Source of the DNA: Marispirochaeta aestuarii
GTDB taxonomy: Bacteria > Spirochaetota > Spirochaetia > JC444 > Marispirochaetaceae
DNA length: 64,000 nucleotides
Direction: 5' to 3'
NCBI RefSeq assembly: GCF_002087085.1
Contig: NZ_MWQY01000003.1
Coordinates: 62,001 to 126,000, forward strand
The notes beneath the pieces are model-generated. The model saw only the letters and a list, made by a program, of their open reading frames with translations. It did not search any database and was not told where the DNA came from. Both the position numbers and the translations under genes were made by a program. Shown here one piece after another: positions 43,171 to 51,434 of the stretch. Numbering within the stretch: the first letter of the stretch is position 1; every line of letters begins with the position of its first letter.

Positions 43171-44383
43171 TCGGAATAGTTAGAATTTCATTTCCGGTCA
43201 GGCGGTTATAGGCGATAAACTCAGACAGGGTATCTTCGAGATTGTCTATATCGGAATATAATTCGTAGACCAGCGCCAGGGGGTTTATCGACCGGTCAAG
43301 GGTTCGACGCTTTTCAGTCGGCAGGTTAAGCGCCCGGTCAACAAGGTTTGAAATTGCGCGGGCTGATGCCTGTTCTGCTGCGGCCCTTGATGCATAATCC
43401 GATTTGAAATTTCCCGCTGCTTCTATCGCTTCAACTGCTGTGGAGATATTGGCATTGAGCGCGTTCAGCGTGTCGATAATATCGGCCGCTTGAGAGCGTG
43501 TTGTTATCGTGCCGTCAATCGTCGCCTCGGCTGCGGCTGCCTGTATCGCATTTGCTTGAGCGGTATTGATAAGGCCGACCATTTCGCCGTATGCAAGCGT
43601 CTGGCTTTCAAAACCTGCGATTATAGTTGAATAGGTCGCGCTGTAGCCTTCAATCTTCGATTGTACATTTGTCACCGTTCGGGCCGGGAGACGATAGAGC
43701 GTCAACAACTCCTGCATCAGATCAGCGGGGGCAGTTACAAGATCGTCAATATTATTTGTGACCGAAGTGATAACCGCTTCTATGTCTGCCTGCAATCCAT
43801 CGACCGCCGCAGAGACAGAAGCAAAAGCCGTTTTGAACCGGGCCATGTTTCTGACAACGGCATCCTTTAGTCCGGCTATGCCTTTCGGGTCGGTCAGTTC
43901 TTCGCCGTCAAGTCCGTCGGTGATTGCGGATGCGGCAGTATCGGCATCGGCGGTAATCTGTAAATCGGGGGCAGCTTCGATTGTCGGGTATTCATCGGCG
44001 TCCTCGGGTGCGGTAATAAAATCAACTTCAAAAACCGCCCGTCCTGCGCCGTTGACAAATTCTTCTGTCTGCGTTCTGGGATTAGGGAGTACGCGGACAT
44101 TTCCCCACCGCGGATGATTCAGAAATCCAGGGCCGGTTTCAAGGAGTGCGTCCCAGAAGCGATCACCTTCGAGATCGTAATCTTGCCCGGTAATGTAGCA
44201 GCGTACCGGATAGGTAATTGTCCGCTGTCCTAGGTCCTGGACGGTTCCACCTTTCGCGCCGGGGCTCTCTGTTACCGGTGCTTTCTTCCCGCCGCTTCGT
44301 GACAGGTCGTCAAATTGCAGGGTAAAAGATTTACCGGAAGGTGAGGTATAAACCATGTCGCGGAGGCGGTCATTAAAACTCAT
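43142..44383 (-). CDS. Mu gp43-like protein (DNA circularisation N-terminal domain)
   Basis: The 413 residues begin with the gp43 family pattern (YTSPSGKSFTLQFDDLSRSG, then DLGQRTITYPVRCYITG and FWDALLETGPGFLNHPRWG). The family is named for a Mu role in DNA circularisation, but its position in contractile tails indicates a baseplate/hub structural role. It follows the tape measure gene and overlaps it by 4 nt. Confidence 0.88.
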   Translation of the reverse strand: MSFNDRLRDMVYTSPSGKSFTLQFDDLSRSGGKKAPVTESPGAKGGTVQDLGQRTITYPVRCYITGQDYDLEGDRFWDALLETGPGFLNHPRWGNVRVLPNPRTQTEEFVNGAGRAVFEVDFITAPEDADEYPTIEAAPDLQITADADTAASAITDGLDGEELTDPKGIAGLKDAVVRNMARFKTAFASVSAAVDGLQADIEAVITSVTNNIDDLVTAPADLMQELLTLYRLPARTVTNVQSKIEGYSATYSTIIAGFESQTLAYGEMVGLINTAQANAIQAAAAEATIDGTITTRSQAADIIDTLNALNANISTAVEAIEAAGNFKSDYASRAAAEQASARAISNLVDRALNLPTEKRRTLDRSINPLALVYELYSDIDNLEDTLSEFIAYNRLTGNEILTIPNGREVRWYE

Positions 44384-45765
44384 CTGCCCCCCAGGTAGCC
44401 ATAGTTAAGATTAACCCCAGGAGCAATCCCACGCTGTCGTACCGTCGACCCGTTCGGGAGTCCGCCTATATTGACGTCAACCGTGGATTTCGATTCCGAG
44501 TAAGACCGGGATTCTGCCATGCCCTGATTTGCAGAGAGTAAGCCCCGCATTTCGGGACGGCTCCCGCCACGGTTCCCGAAGTATTCCCGGCTCTCCGGAG
44601 TAGAGTCAGCACCGAGCCCGCCGATAAAATCGCCGACCGCCCGAACAGGTGTCATGATGGCATCCACGATAGCAAGGATCCGGCGCTTTGCATCCTCAAA
44701 AGATTGCAGGACGCCGCCCCAGAGGGCCTGGAAGAATGCTTTTATCGGCTCCCAATATTTGATAATGAGGACGGCCGCTCCACCGATAGCCGCAGCGAGT
44801 AATCCCCATGGCGTTGTCAGCGATAAGAGCCGCCCGGCAGCCATGGCCTTTTTTACCGCCTTGATCGCTTCGATCAGACCACGGGTTCCGACGATAGCCG
44901 AGGTCACAAGCTTGAACGCGCCGGCTCCAGCCAGGACTGCGGGAATAACCCCGCTCCTCCAGTTCTGAGCCAGCCAGCGGCCGGCGTTCGCAATCCTGGT
45001 TATGGTCTCCTGGATCCTCTGGTTTATAAGATCCTGGTTCAGGGCGACAAAATCGGCCATGCGTTGAATGAACGGCTGCATAGCATTTACCAGCGGGGCG
45101 ATTGCGTTATTTTTTACGGCAGTCATAGAGTTTTTTAAATTCGTCATCGAGTCAATAAATCTCTCGGACGATTTTGCCGCGTTTGTGGAAATAACGTTTC
45201 CATATTTCCGCGCCTCTTCCCGGAGGGCTTCAATCCCGGCGGTTCCATTTTCGGCCATGACAATGAGTTCTTGACCGGCCCGACCGAAAGCCGCTTGAGC
45301 CAGGGCCGCCCGATCCATCGGGTTTTCAATCGCGGCCATCTGTTCTACCAGTATGGAGAACGCCTGTTCATTCGATTCTGCAAGTTTCAGCTGTTTAGCC
45401 AGTGCGGGATTCTGTTTATTAAGTAGCGTGGTCAAGGTTCCCGTACCGGCTCGGAGGTCGCCGACATTCTTATTCAGCCGTTCCATGGCGGTAGTAAAGG
45501 ATTCAGCGGATACCCCGGAGCGGTCGGCGGCAAACCGGAGTTCCTGGAATGATTCAGCCGATAGACCGAGACGCCGGGAGGTCTTGGCGATTTCGTCCCC
45601 GGCTTCTGCGAATTTCATAGTAGACCGGGCCACGGCAAAGGTGGCCGCCGCCATCCCTGCCCCGGCTGCGAGTGCAAACCGTTTGACGTTCTGCTGCATC
45701 CTGCGGATAGGACCAGAGAGACGGTCAACTGCATTAAATGTCGTCGAGACTGTCGGCTTAGGCAC
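44380..45765 (-). CDS. Tail tape measure protein
   Basis: The 461 residues contain a tape-measure N-terminal region (ATFAVARSTMKFAEAGDEIAKTSRRLGLSAESFQELRFAADRSGV, in outline), coiled-coil stretches and hydrophobic helices (AGAGAFKLVTSAIVG, GLLAAAIGGAAVLII). A short tape measure predicts a short tail; true Mu-type proteins are longer. It precedes the gp43-like gene. Confidence 0.88.
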   Translation of the reverse strand: MPKPTVSTTFNAVDRLSGPIRRMQQNVKRFALAAGAGMAAATFAVARSTMKFAEAGDEIAKTSRRLGLSAESFQELRFAADRSGVSAESFTTAMERLNKNVGDLRAGTGTLTTLLNKQNPALAKQLKLAESNEQAFSILVEQMAAIENPMDRAALAQAAFGRAGQELIVMAENGTAGIEALREEARKYGNVISTNAAKSSERFIDSMTNLKNSMTAVKNNAIAPLVNAMQPFIQRMADFVALNQDLINQRIQETITRIANAGRWLAQNWRSGVIPAVLAGAGAFKLVTSAIVGTRGLIEAIKAVKKAMAAGRLLSLTTPWGLLAAAIGGAAVLIIKYWEPIKAFFQALWGGVLQSFEDAKRRILAIVDAIMTPVRAVGDFIGGLGADSTPESREYFGNRGGSRPEMRGLLSANQGMAESRSYSESKSTVDVNIGGLPNGSTVRQRGIAPGVNLNYGYLGGR

Positions 45766-46453
45766 TGAGTCCCCTCCTGCGTAAGCGTCTGACTGCTACC
45801 TGGTTAAACTTCGCCCGGATATATTGCGGTGTGCCATATCGCTTAATCGCGTCGTCGTGAAAATTAGTGTCTTTTAGTTTCACCTCTTCGTGTTCCAGGG
45901 TTCTCAGCATCGTAAGCCGTTTGTTTTTATTTTTCCGTTCGTACAGACCACGTGGACGGCCGTCGCCTTTCGGGGTGCCGATGAAGAATTTCCCGGTATC
46001 GCCGTACTCGCCATCTTTGAGACTGTCGCCGCCGCCGATGCGGTAACGCTTGGCGATTGCCTTTAGAATGTCCTGCGACGTACGGGCCTTGCTGGTAGGA
46101 ATCGGGAGGGCCCCATCTTTCCCCTTGATCGTCTGTCCGCCTTCCTGCGTCCAGAGATAAGACGAAAAGGTTCCGGTCCTGGAAAACATGCGGTCAATGT
46201 TCCTGCCACGTGCTTTATTAAGTGCTTGATATGGCCGCGCCCTGCTGGATTTCATCGAGTTAATCGTGTATTTCGTCCGTACACGTAACCGGCGCTTGAC
46301 GTTTTTTATCTGCTGCTTTGTTGAGGCGTCGGCAACGATATTCAAGGTTTCTGCGATGGCTTCCGGGAGTACAGTTTTCCCGGCCATGTCGAGCGCGAGC
46401 ATAGCGGAACGAGTATCTATGTCTGTCGGGAATGCTACGCCCTTACTTGCCAT
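45758..46453 (-). CDS. Basic phage protein between tail chaperone and tape measure
   Basis: The 231 residues start at the ATG at 46453, which overlaps the end of the frameshift frame. It is rich in Arg and Lys (KNVKRRLRVRTKYTINSMK, RLTMLRTLEHEEVKLK) with a start like that of minor structural proteins in other phages. The function is not known. A gene in this position between chaperone and tape measure is not in Mu. Confidence 0.7.
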   Translation of the reverse strand: MASKGVAFPTDIDTRSAMLALDMAGKTVLPEAIAETLNIVADASTKQQIKNVKRRLRVRTKYTINSMKSSRARPYQALNKARGRNIDRMFSRTGTFSSYLWTQEGGQTIKGKDGALPIPTSKARTSQDILKAIAKRYRIGGGDSLKDGEYGDTGKFFIGTPKGDGRPRGLYERKNKNKRLTMLRTLEHEEVKLKDTNFHDDAIKRYGTPQYIRAKFNQVAVRRLRRRGLSA

Positions 46454-46972
46454 ACGCCTTTGCGTCCCTCTCGTAGAGCTTGACCGCTCCGTCATACCAT
46501 CCGATAAGTTCGGATACTTTGAGCCGCCCGATTTCCGACGGCTGGAACTTGAATCTGTCGGCGACCGTAAGGGATGCGTCCCAAAGGTCAGCCGCCGACA
46601 TCATGAGAAAAAACCCATTACCGCCGCAGCAAGGTTCATATCCCGCGCTTTCATGCGCCCGAGTACACCTTCCGGTTGCCCGACCATCTGCGATAAAAGG
46701 CGGAGGCTCATTGCGAATTCGTCTTTGATCTTTTGCGCCTGCCTGAGCTGTTCGACGGTAGGTTCCGAGACTTCCAGCATGGTGAGGGTGTCGCCGTTCT
46801 CAAGATTGATAGGTTTTACCAGTTCGATAATGAAAGTCTCTGATCCTTCGGAATATGTAATTCTGCCCGCTTCGATTGCCCGGATAAGCCTGTCCCTGTC
46901 TGCGGTTATTACGGTGTCAAATTTCTCTTCCCAACTTTCAAGCAGCGCGATGGCCTTCTCCTGATCTGCCAT
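46443..46972 (-). CDS. Tail assembly chaperone, -1 frameshift fusion (G-T product)
   Basis: Ribosomes that slip back one base at 46,607-46,613 would add 54 residues in the -1 frame (starting CTC ATG ATG TCG, reading LMMSAADLWDASLTVADRFK in part and ending YERDAKAYGK) to the first 122 residues of the chaperone, giving a 176-residue protein. The downstream frame is open from the slip site to TAA at 46,445 and is too short to be listed alone. The layout equals lambda G/GT and P2 E/E'. Confidence 0.75.
46601..46972 (-). CDS. Tail assembly chaperone (G-type product)
   Basis: The 123-residue product ends MGFFS-stop inside the slippery sequence. It is acidic and helical (EKAIALLESWEEKFDTVITADRDRLI, EPTVEQLRQAQKIKDEFAMSLRLLSQMVG in outline), typical of chaperones that coat the tape measure during tail assembly. 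It lies between tube gene and tape measure region, the expected position. Confidence 0.8.
   Translation of the reverse strand: MADQEKAIALLESWEEKFDTVITADRDRLIRAIEAGRITYSEGSETFIIELVKPINLENGDTLTMLEVSEPTVEQLRQAQKIKDEFAMSLRLLSQMVGQPEGVLGRMKARDMNLAAAVMGFFS
46607..46613 (-). other. Slippery heptamer for programmed -1 frameshift
   Basis: Minus strand T TTT TTC in the frame of the upstream gene (GGT TTT TTC TCA TGA), matching the X XXY YYZ rule, six bases before the stop codon. This is a strong sequence signature for a -1 frameshift. Confidence 0.8.
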
Positions 46973-46983
46973 TTTGCTAACTC

Positions 46984-47358
46984 CTAAATCTGTTCAAACT
47001 TCGGGCCGGATGCGGTAATTTCTACCTGCCCGGTTCCGGTGTTGGCGTCCAGCACATCGACAATTACCAAGTCGCCCCGGTAGGTTGTCCCGTCCACAAG
47101 GGTCAGATAGCAGGGCACCTTGTCCCCGCTGTCCGCCGCTGCCTGCAAGAATTCCAGGTCTCCCCGGTCATGATCGAGCAGAACCGGTAGTCCGTCGAAG
47201 CCTCCAAGTTTCCGCCGCTGGGTTACGTGGATCCCGCCGTTCCCGGTTGCCTCGGTTTCGTTTTGGTAGCCAGAAGTCCTGAACGTTACGTCCGACCCGG
47301 TCACAACATCGAAGAGGCGGTTATTGATCGAACACTCTCGTATATCTCCGCTTTTCAT
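46984..47358 (-). CDS. Tail tube protein (Mu gpM-like)
   Basis: The 124 residues have the tube pattern of short beta-rich proteins (INNRLFDVVTGSDVTFRTSGYQNE, then GYQNETEATGNGGIHVTQRRKLGGFDGL in outline and DLVIVDVLDANTGTGQVEIT). It directly follows the sheath gene and precedes the chaperone, as in Mu-like tails. Confidence 0.85.
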   Translation of the reverse strand: MKSGDIRECSINNRLFDVVTGSDVTFRTSGYQNETEATGNGGIHVTQRRKLGGFDGLPVLLDHDRGDLEFLQAAADSGDKVPCYLTLVDGTTYRGDLVIVDVLDANTGTGQVEITASGPKFEQI

Positions 47359-47368
47359 TTTTTACTCC

Positions 47369-48844
47369 TTAATTGAGATAGCCCCATTCGAGCTTGACGG
47401 CGACGATACGGAGACCTGCGCTTGCAATGTCGGGAATTAGAAGGTCAATCCGTCCAGGGTTGTCACCGTTAATTACTGCGGTTGTTCCAGCCTTGATTGT
47501 GTCAAGGTCGGTGGAAAGTCCACGGGCTCCCCAATCTTCGATGAGGCCGAAAGCGCGAGCTTTAACCATGTTCGGGGTGACAGCGTAAGAAGGAGCCGCC
47601 CCGCCACCATTTGCAACCACTACGCCGCGATCAAAGGGCGATACAAGGAACGCCTGCTCGAGTGCGTAGATTTTGAATTGCAAGTTCGGGATGATGATGG
47701 TAAAGCGCCAGTCTTCCGTGTCCGCTCCGGCTGCCGTGGTAGTCCGCGTAGTGCAAAGGTCGCCGAAAGTAACGGTTCCGTCTTCCTGGTTGAAAGTGTG
47801 AGACCCACCCGCCTTTACTGCGGTGTCCCGCTCGGTGTAGGTCAGATCGTCATTGCCAGCGAGTACTCCGGGGATGGTCAGCGTTTTGACCGGTCGTCCT
47901 GGGGTCGCCTGCTGATACCTGGCAAAGGTAGCGGTTGCGGAAGCGGCAATCATATACGCCGGGGTGCTGGATCCGTGGACGGGGACGAAGGAAGTCCATT
48001 CGGAATTCCGATCATCTAGGGCGGTGATAAAGTTCGCATAAGTATCGGTGTATCCCACAATCCCGACAAAAGGCCGTTTGACACCGGGTGCTACCCGTGC
48101 GGCTCCTGCGGTTTCGAGTTCGCCGAGGGAAGTGTCATTGTTGTACGGACAGGCGATATCCGTATACCACGTGTTACCAAGGGCCGAGAGTGCGGTTGTC
48201 ATTGCCGGGTCGGTCGCTCCTGCTACAACGTCGCCGATGTCGGTTACTGTCGCAGTCACGCCGCCGGGGGTCTCGTCAGTGTCAAGCCGGTTGATTTCGA
48301 GCTTGATCTGATTTCCGCTTTCGCCTTTCCAGCGGACGGTAAAGGTCACGGTGCCGGTCACATTGGCCGCGGTCACGGGAAGGTCAAGTTTTGCATTGAC
48401 CGCCGCAGCGATGGCGGACCCGATATCATCGGCGCTATCACCGGCTGCAACTGCGACGGGTACACGTACGCCGCCGACATAGACGGCAAGGGTCCCGGCT
48501 TCTGCGGTCGTAACTGAAATTGCAATAGTCCCGGTGGCCGCTACCGCTCCGCCTGCGTCCGCAAGGGGAAGGGCATACACGGGAACGCCGCCGCCGTTGT
48601 CGAGAGCTGAGCCAATCATATTGGCAAGCATGGAGCCGCGCCCGTAGCGATCCCACGCATCTGATTTCGATAGGATCAACTGCGGGGTATTTACGGTCGG
48701 GGATTTCCCGGAGTTGTACTGTCCGGGTACAAGAATCTTTCGGGGGATAACGGCTGAACCGGTTCCCCTTTTGACGGCTTCCTGTTCGACGAAAACGGCC
48801 GAGGCTGCTGCCGTCGGGGAAACCAGATTAAAAGTGATAGACAT
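47369..48844 (-). CDS. Tail sheath protein (Mu gpL-like)
   Basis: The 491 residues are the contractile sheath subunit. Marks are the N-terminal RKILVPGQYNSGKSPTVNTPQLI segment, the middle domain VVAGATDPAMTTALSALGNTWYTDI, and the C-terminal core (GLSTDLDTIKAGTTAVINGDNPGRIDLLIPD in outline). It is the strongest evidence that the phage has a contractile tail. Confidence 0.92.
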   Translation of the reverse strand: MSITFNLVSPTAAASAVFVEQEAVKRGTGSAVIPRKILVPGQYNSGKSPTVNTPQLILSKSDAWDRYGRGSMLANMIGSALDNGGGVPVYALPLADAGGAVAATGTIAISVTTAEAGTLAVYVGGVRVPVAVAAGDSADDIGSAIAAAVNAKLDLPVTAANVTGTVTFTVRWKGESGNQIKLEINRLDTDETPGGVTATVTDIGDVVAGATDPAMTTALSALGNTWYTDIACPYNNDTSLGELETAGAARVAPGVKRPFVGIVGYTDTYANFITALDDRNSEWTSFVPVHGSSTPAYMIAASATATFARYQQATPGRPVKTLTIPGVLAGNDDLTYTERDTAVKAGGSHTFNQEDGTVTFGDLCTTRTTTAAGADTEDWRFTIIIPNLQFKIYALEQAFLVSPFDRGVVVANGGGAAPSYAVTPNMVKARAFGLIEDWGARGLSTDLDTIKAGTTAVINGDNPGRIDLLIPDIASAGLRIVAVKLEWGYLN

Positions 48845-48855
48845 ACGCTATCCTC

Positions 48856-49419
48856 CTACGGTTCTAATAGCGCAGACCATTTGTCTGCGGTTACAGATAT
48901 CGCTTCGAGGTCAGTACCGGTTCGCGCAGTCGGCGTCCATTCGGTAGTGACGGTCAATGTCAGTCGTCCGGCTGAGAGTCCTTTTTCTCCGAGGGCTTCG
49001 GGATGTAGCGCTATGATGCTTTCAAGTTCGCGCGTACCGATGGAATTAGCACCCATCGAGTAGTCAAGGTTATCCTGGGGGAAAAGAGCATTGAGAAGTT
49101 GATTACAGAGATACCGATATCGAACGCCGGCGGCCTCTGTTGCTTCGGTGTAGTCATCGCCTGATTTGTAGCCCTGCGCCTTGACCAGCATGTCAAAATG
49201 GTATGATGCTTTCATGTCGATCCGGCCGTTACTGGACTGTCTTTCCGGCCTTACGTCGCCCATGTGCATGATGACGTAAGCGATGGCTGAGCCGGTCGGT
49301 AAATCCCGAATACGGTCGGCGCAGACTACAAACTGATCAGTTGTCGGCTCTGCGGCTGAGTAGGTTTCGAGAATGGTTTTCAGGTTGTCGAAAAGTTTGT
49401 CAAAATCAGCTTTCGCCAT
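48856..49419 (-). CDS. Tail terminator-like protein
   Basis: The 187-residue protein lies just before the sheath gene, the usual place of the tail terminator/completion protein (Mu gp37 or gpU position). Helical start (FDKLFDNLKTILETYSAAEP), then beta-rich middle and a C-terminal RLTLTVTTEWTP strand. The family call comes mainly from position. Confidence 0.6.
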   Translation of the reverse strand: MAKADFDKLFDNLKTILETYSAAEPTTDQFVVCADRIRDLPTGSAIAYVIMHMGDVRPERQSSNGRIDMKASYHFDMLVKAQGYKSGDDYTEATEAAGVRYRYLCNQLLNALFPQDNLDYSMGANSIGTRELESIIALHPEALGEKGLSAGRLTLTVTTEWTPTARTGTDLEAISVTADKWSALLEP

Positions 49420-49744
49420 AGGGCTCCACCTCGAAAATTACGAAACGCATCGTTCGGTCGTGGTGCGGTGACATAACGCGCCCAGAGACGGTTGCCCCGT
49501 TTGCGTCCACGAATTCGGCTGTCCAGGTTTCCGCTATGTCGCTTACGCTTTCAGCCGGTACGGTGATGGTTGTTTTTGGATCGTAAATCTTCGCTCCGGT
49601 GTCTGGGTCGCTCTGCATATCAGTACGGCGGACCCATCCCTTGACGGGATAGTTATTTCCATCCGCGTCAGTGAGTAGGACGTCGTCACCGTCTCTGGTT
49701 GTGTTGTATGCAAAGTCGGCCCGTGCCTGAGCGCTGATACTCAC
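49406..49744 (-). CDS. Head-tail connector-like protein
   Basis: The 112 residues start with GTG in a GTGA overlap and are beta-rich (GDDVLLTDADGNNYPVKGWVRRTDMQSDPDTGA in outline), resembling lambda gpFII/gpZ-type or Mu gp36-like connector proteins. Position after the capsid genes and before the terminator supports this. Confidence 0.6.
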   Translation of the reverse strand: MSISAQARADFAYNTTRDGDDVLLTDADGNNYPVKGWVRRTDMQSDPDTGAKIYDPKTTITVPAESVSDIAETWTAEFVDANGATVSGRVMSPHHDRTMRFVIFEVEPYGES

Positions 49745-49875
49745 TTCTCAACCGTCTCCGCTTTCTTCTCTTTCTTCTCTTTAAGCAGTCCTGCGGCTTT
49801 GGCTTTTTCGTCGGGGATCTCCCCTGTGAATTTTTCCTTGCCGATGTAGACTACTTCGCCGGGCTTGAGTTTCAT
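49741..49875 (-). CDS. 44-residue lysine-rich phage protein
   Basis: Short gene (MKLKPGEVVYIGKEKFTGEI, then a Lys/Glu-rich tail) overlapping its neighbours by 4 nt each (ATGA and GTGA). Its conserved-looking start and tight coupling support it as real. Function unknown. Confidence 0.65.
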   Translation of the reverse strand: MKLKPGEVVYIGKEKFTGEIPDEKAKAAGLLKEKKEKKAETVEK

Positions 49876-50024
49876 TTTTCAGCCTTTTTGTTTTCGCTCT
49901 TGCTTTCAGGCTTCGCAGTGGACAGGATTTTTACCTTTCCCTTCTTCTCGTAGATGGCCGCAGCCGCTTCATTCATCACAGATTCAAAACCGTTCTTCTC
50001 GAAACGGACTTTTACGCTTTTCAT
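49872..50024 (-). CDS. 50-residue lysine-rich phage protein
   Basis: Short gene starting MKSVKVRFEKNGFESVMNEA with AAGGAG 6 nt before its ATG; the tail is rich in Lys and Glu. It lies 45 nt after the capsid gene and overlaps the next small gene by 4 nt. Function unknown. Confidence 0.65.
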   Translation of the reverse strand: MKSVKVRFEKNGFESVMNEAAAAIYEKKGKVKILSTAKPESKSENKKAEK

Positions 50025-50069
50025 TCTTCACTCCTTAAAATGGGGGCCGACAATGCGGCCCCCGGTTGT

Positions 50070-50966
50070 TTAGGCGTTAACAGTCTTAACTGCCAGAGTC
50101 GGGATTCCGTAACCGCCATTGCCGCGATAATCAGCGGAGTAGACCCACGTCTTGGTGTGAGGTGTCTTTTCAAGGCGGGGCCGTCCTTCCTGCCGTTTCT
50201 GATAAATCAAAGGCTTCACGATTTCACGGGAGGAAAGCAGGTACCAATCGGTTGAATCGTCAGCGTCAAGGCGGGGGTCGCCGATAACGGTGAACTTATT
50301 TGCAAACGGGTTGTAAGTGTCCACGCCGCCGGTGGCTGTCGGATCTGCCGGGCTGTAGACCAGAGACTCGAAATTGAACTGAAGAGCGACGGGGCAAACA
50401 ATCATGTTCCCGCGAGCGTTCAGCTTTTCGCCCTGGTCATCCGCAAATTTCGCCATAGCGACGAGGGCGGATATCAGGTCGGTTTTGAGGGCGGACAGGG
50501 TGACGCCGGTTCCGGCCAAGAGGTTGTCATTCGGTGCGGTACGGTCGGCGAAAAATGCGCTTCCGTCATAGGCAAGATCAGAATCCCCATTGATGAGGAG
50601 GTCGAACATCATCTTTTCGGGATGTACCATTATGCGCTGAGCGAGGGCTGCGGAGAACATGGACAGCGCTCCGGTCTGGTCATCATCAATGTCGTTCTCG
50701 TTAATCGGTACGCCGGTCGCCCAATCAAGGTTTTTGATTGTGTAGTCATAGGAGTTGAACTCTTTCGCATTCAGCTCCCCGACCCACTGTTTAACTGATG
50801 GCAATGCTCCAAGCCAACCAAGCTTTTCATAAGCCCCGTTAGACTGTATTTCCATAGCAGCGGCCATGATCCCGGGGTTTATGGCACGTGCCTTGTTGTA
50901 CTCCAGCATGGAGCGGGTAAACCCTGGGTAAAGCCCTTTTTCAATTACAATAGGATTAAAACTCAT
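50070..50966 (-). CDS. Major capsid protein (Mu gpT-like)
   Basis: The 298 residues match the Mu gpT family along YEKLGWLGALPSVKQWVGEL, YDYTIKNLDWATGVPINEND and LLINGDSDLAYDGSAFF. GGAGG precedes the ATG. It follows the decoration protein and protease genes, the standard capsid order. GpT-type capsid proteins have the HK97 fold. Confidence 0.92.
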   Translation of the reverse strand: MSFNPIVIEKGLYPGFTRSMLEYNKARAINPGIMAAAMEIQSNGAYEKLGWLGALPSVKQWVGELNAKEFNSYDYTIKNLDWATGVPINENDIDDDQTGALSMFSAALAQRIMVHPEKMMFDLLINGDSDLAYDGSAFFADRTAPNDNLLAGTGVTLSALKTDLISALVAMAKFADDQGEKLNARGNMIVCPVALQFNFESLVYSPADPTATGGVDTYNPFANKFTVIGDPRLDADDSTDWYLLSSREIVKPLIYQKRQEGRPRLEKTPHTKTWVYSADYRGNGGYGIPTLAVKTVNA

Positions 50967-50981
50967 ATTATCCTCCTTCCC

Positions 50982-51431
50982 TTACGCTGCCGGGTTGTCG
51001 ATGGCTACGGGGCACCGGAGGTCAAAGAGCAGATAGCCGCTCTTGTAATCCAGAGCCATATAGGCGAAGTACTGATTTGTTGCGGTGGCCGGAGCGTCTG
51101 CCATCGCGTCATCAGACGAATTGACGAAGAGAGCGCCAACGTCGGACTGAGCCGCGCCGCTGTGGGGTAGCCATACTTTCCCGCGCTTGACAACGCCCTT
51201 GATGGTGTTCGAGGTGCTGATTACTTTTGCGTCCACGCGGTCGCCATCGTCACACTCGCCGGTAAAAATCCCAGCTATCGCCTGAGATTCTGCGGTTGCG
51301 GCAACTGTCAGTTTTCCGCTCGAAAATGCCAGGATCGCCCCGGCATAGTAGGTGTCGGAATCGGCGAAAACGCCGGATATCTCATCCTGTGCGCCCACGA
51401 ATTCGCGGGCTACTCTTGCGCTAAGTGCCAT
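50982..51431 (-). CDS. Capsid decoration-like protein (DUF2190-like)
   Basis: The 149 residues resemble head decoration proteins between protease and capsid genes: AIAGIFTGECDDGDRVDAKV, KGVVKRGKVWLPHSG. Beta-rich, no signal peptide. Position between the protease and capsid genes agrees. Confidence 0.7.
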   Translation of the reverse strand: MALSARVAREFVGAQDEISGVFADSDTYYAGAILAFSSGKLTVAATAESQAIAGIFTGECDDGDRVDAKVISTSNTIKGVVKRGKVWLPHSGAAQSDVGALFVNSSDDAMADAPATATNQYFAYMALDYKSGYLLFDLRCPVAIDNPAA

Positions 51432-51434
51432 CGC

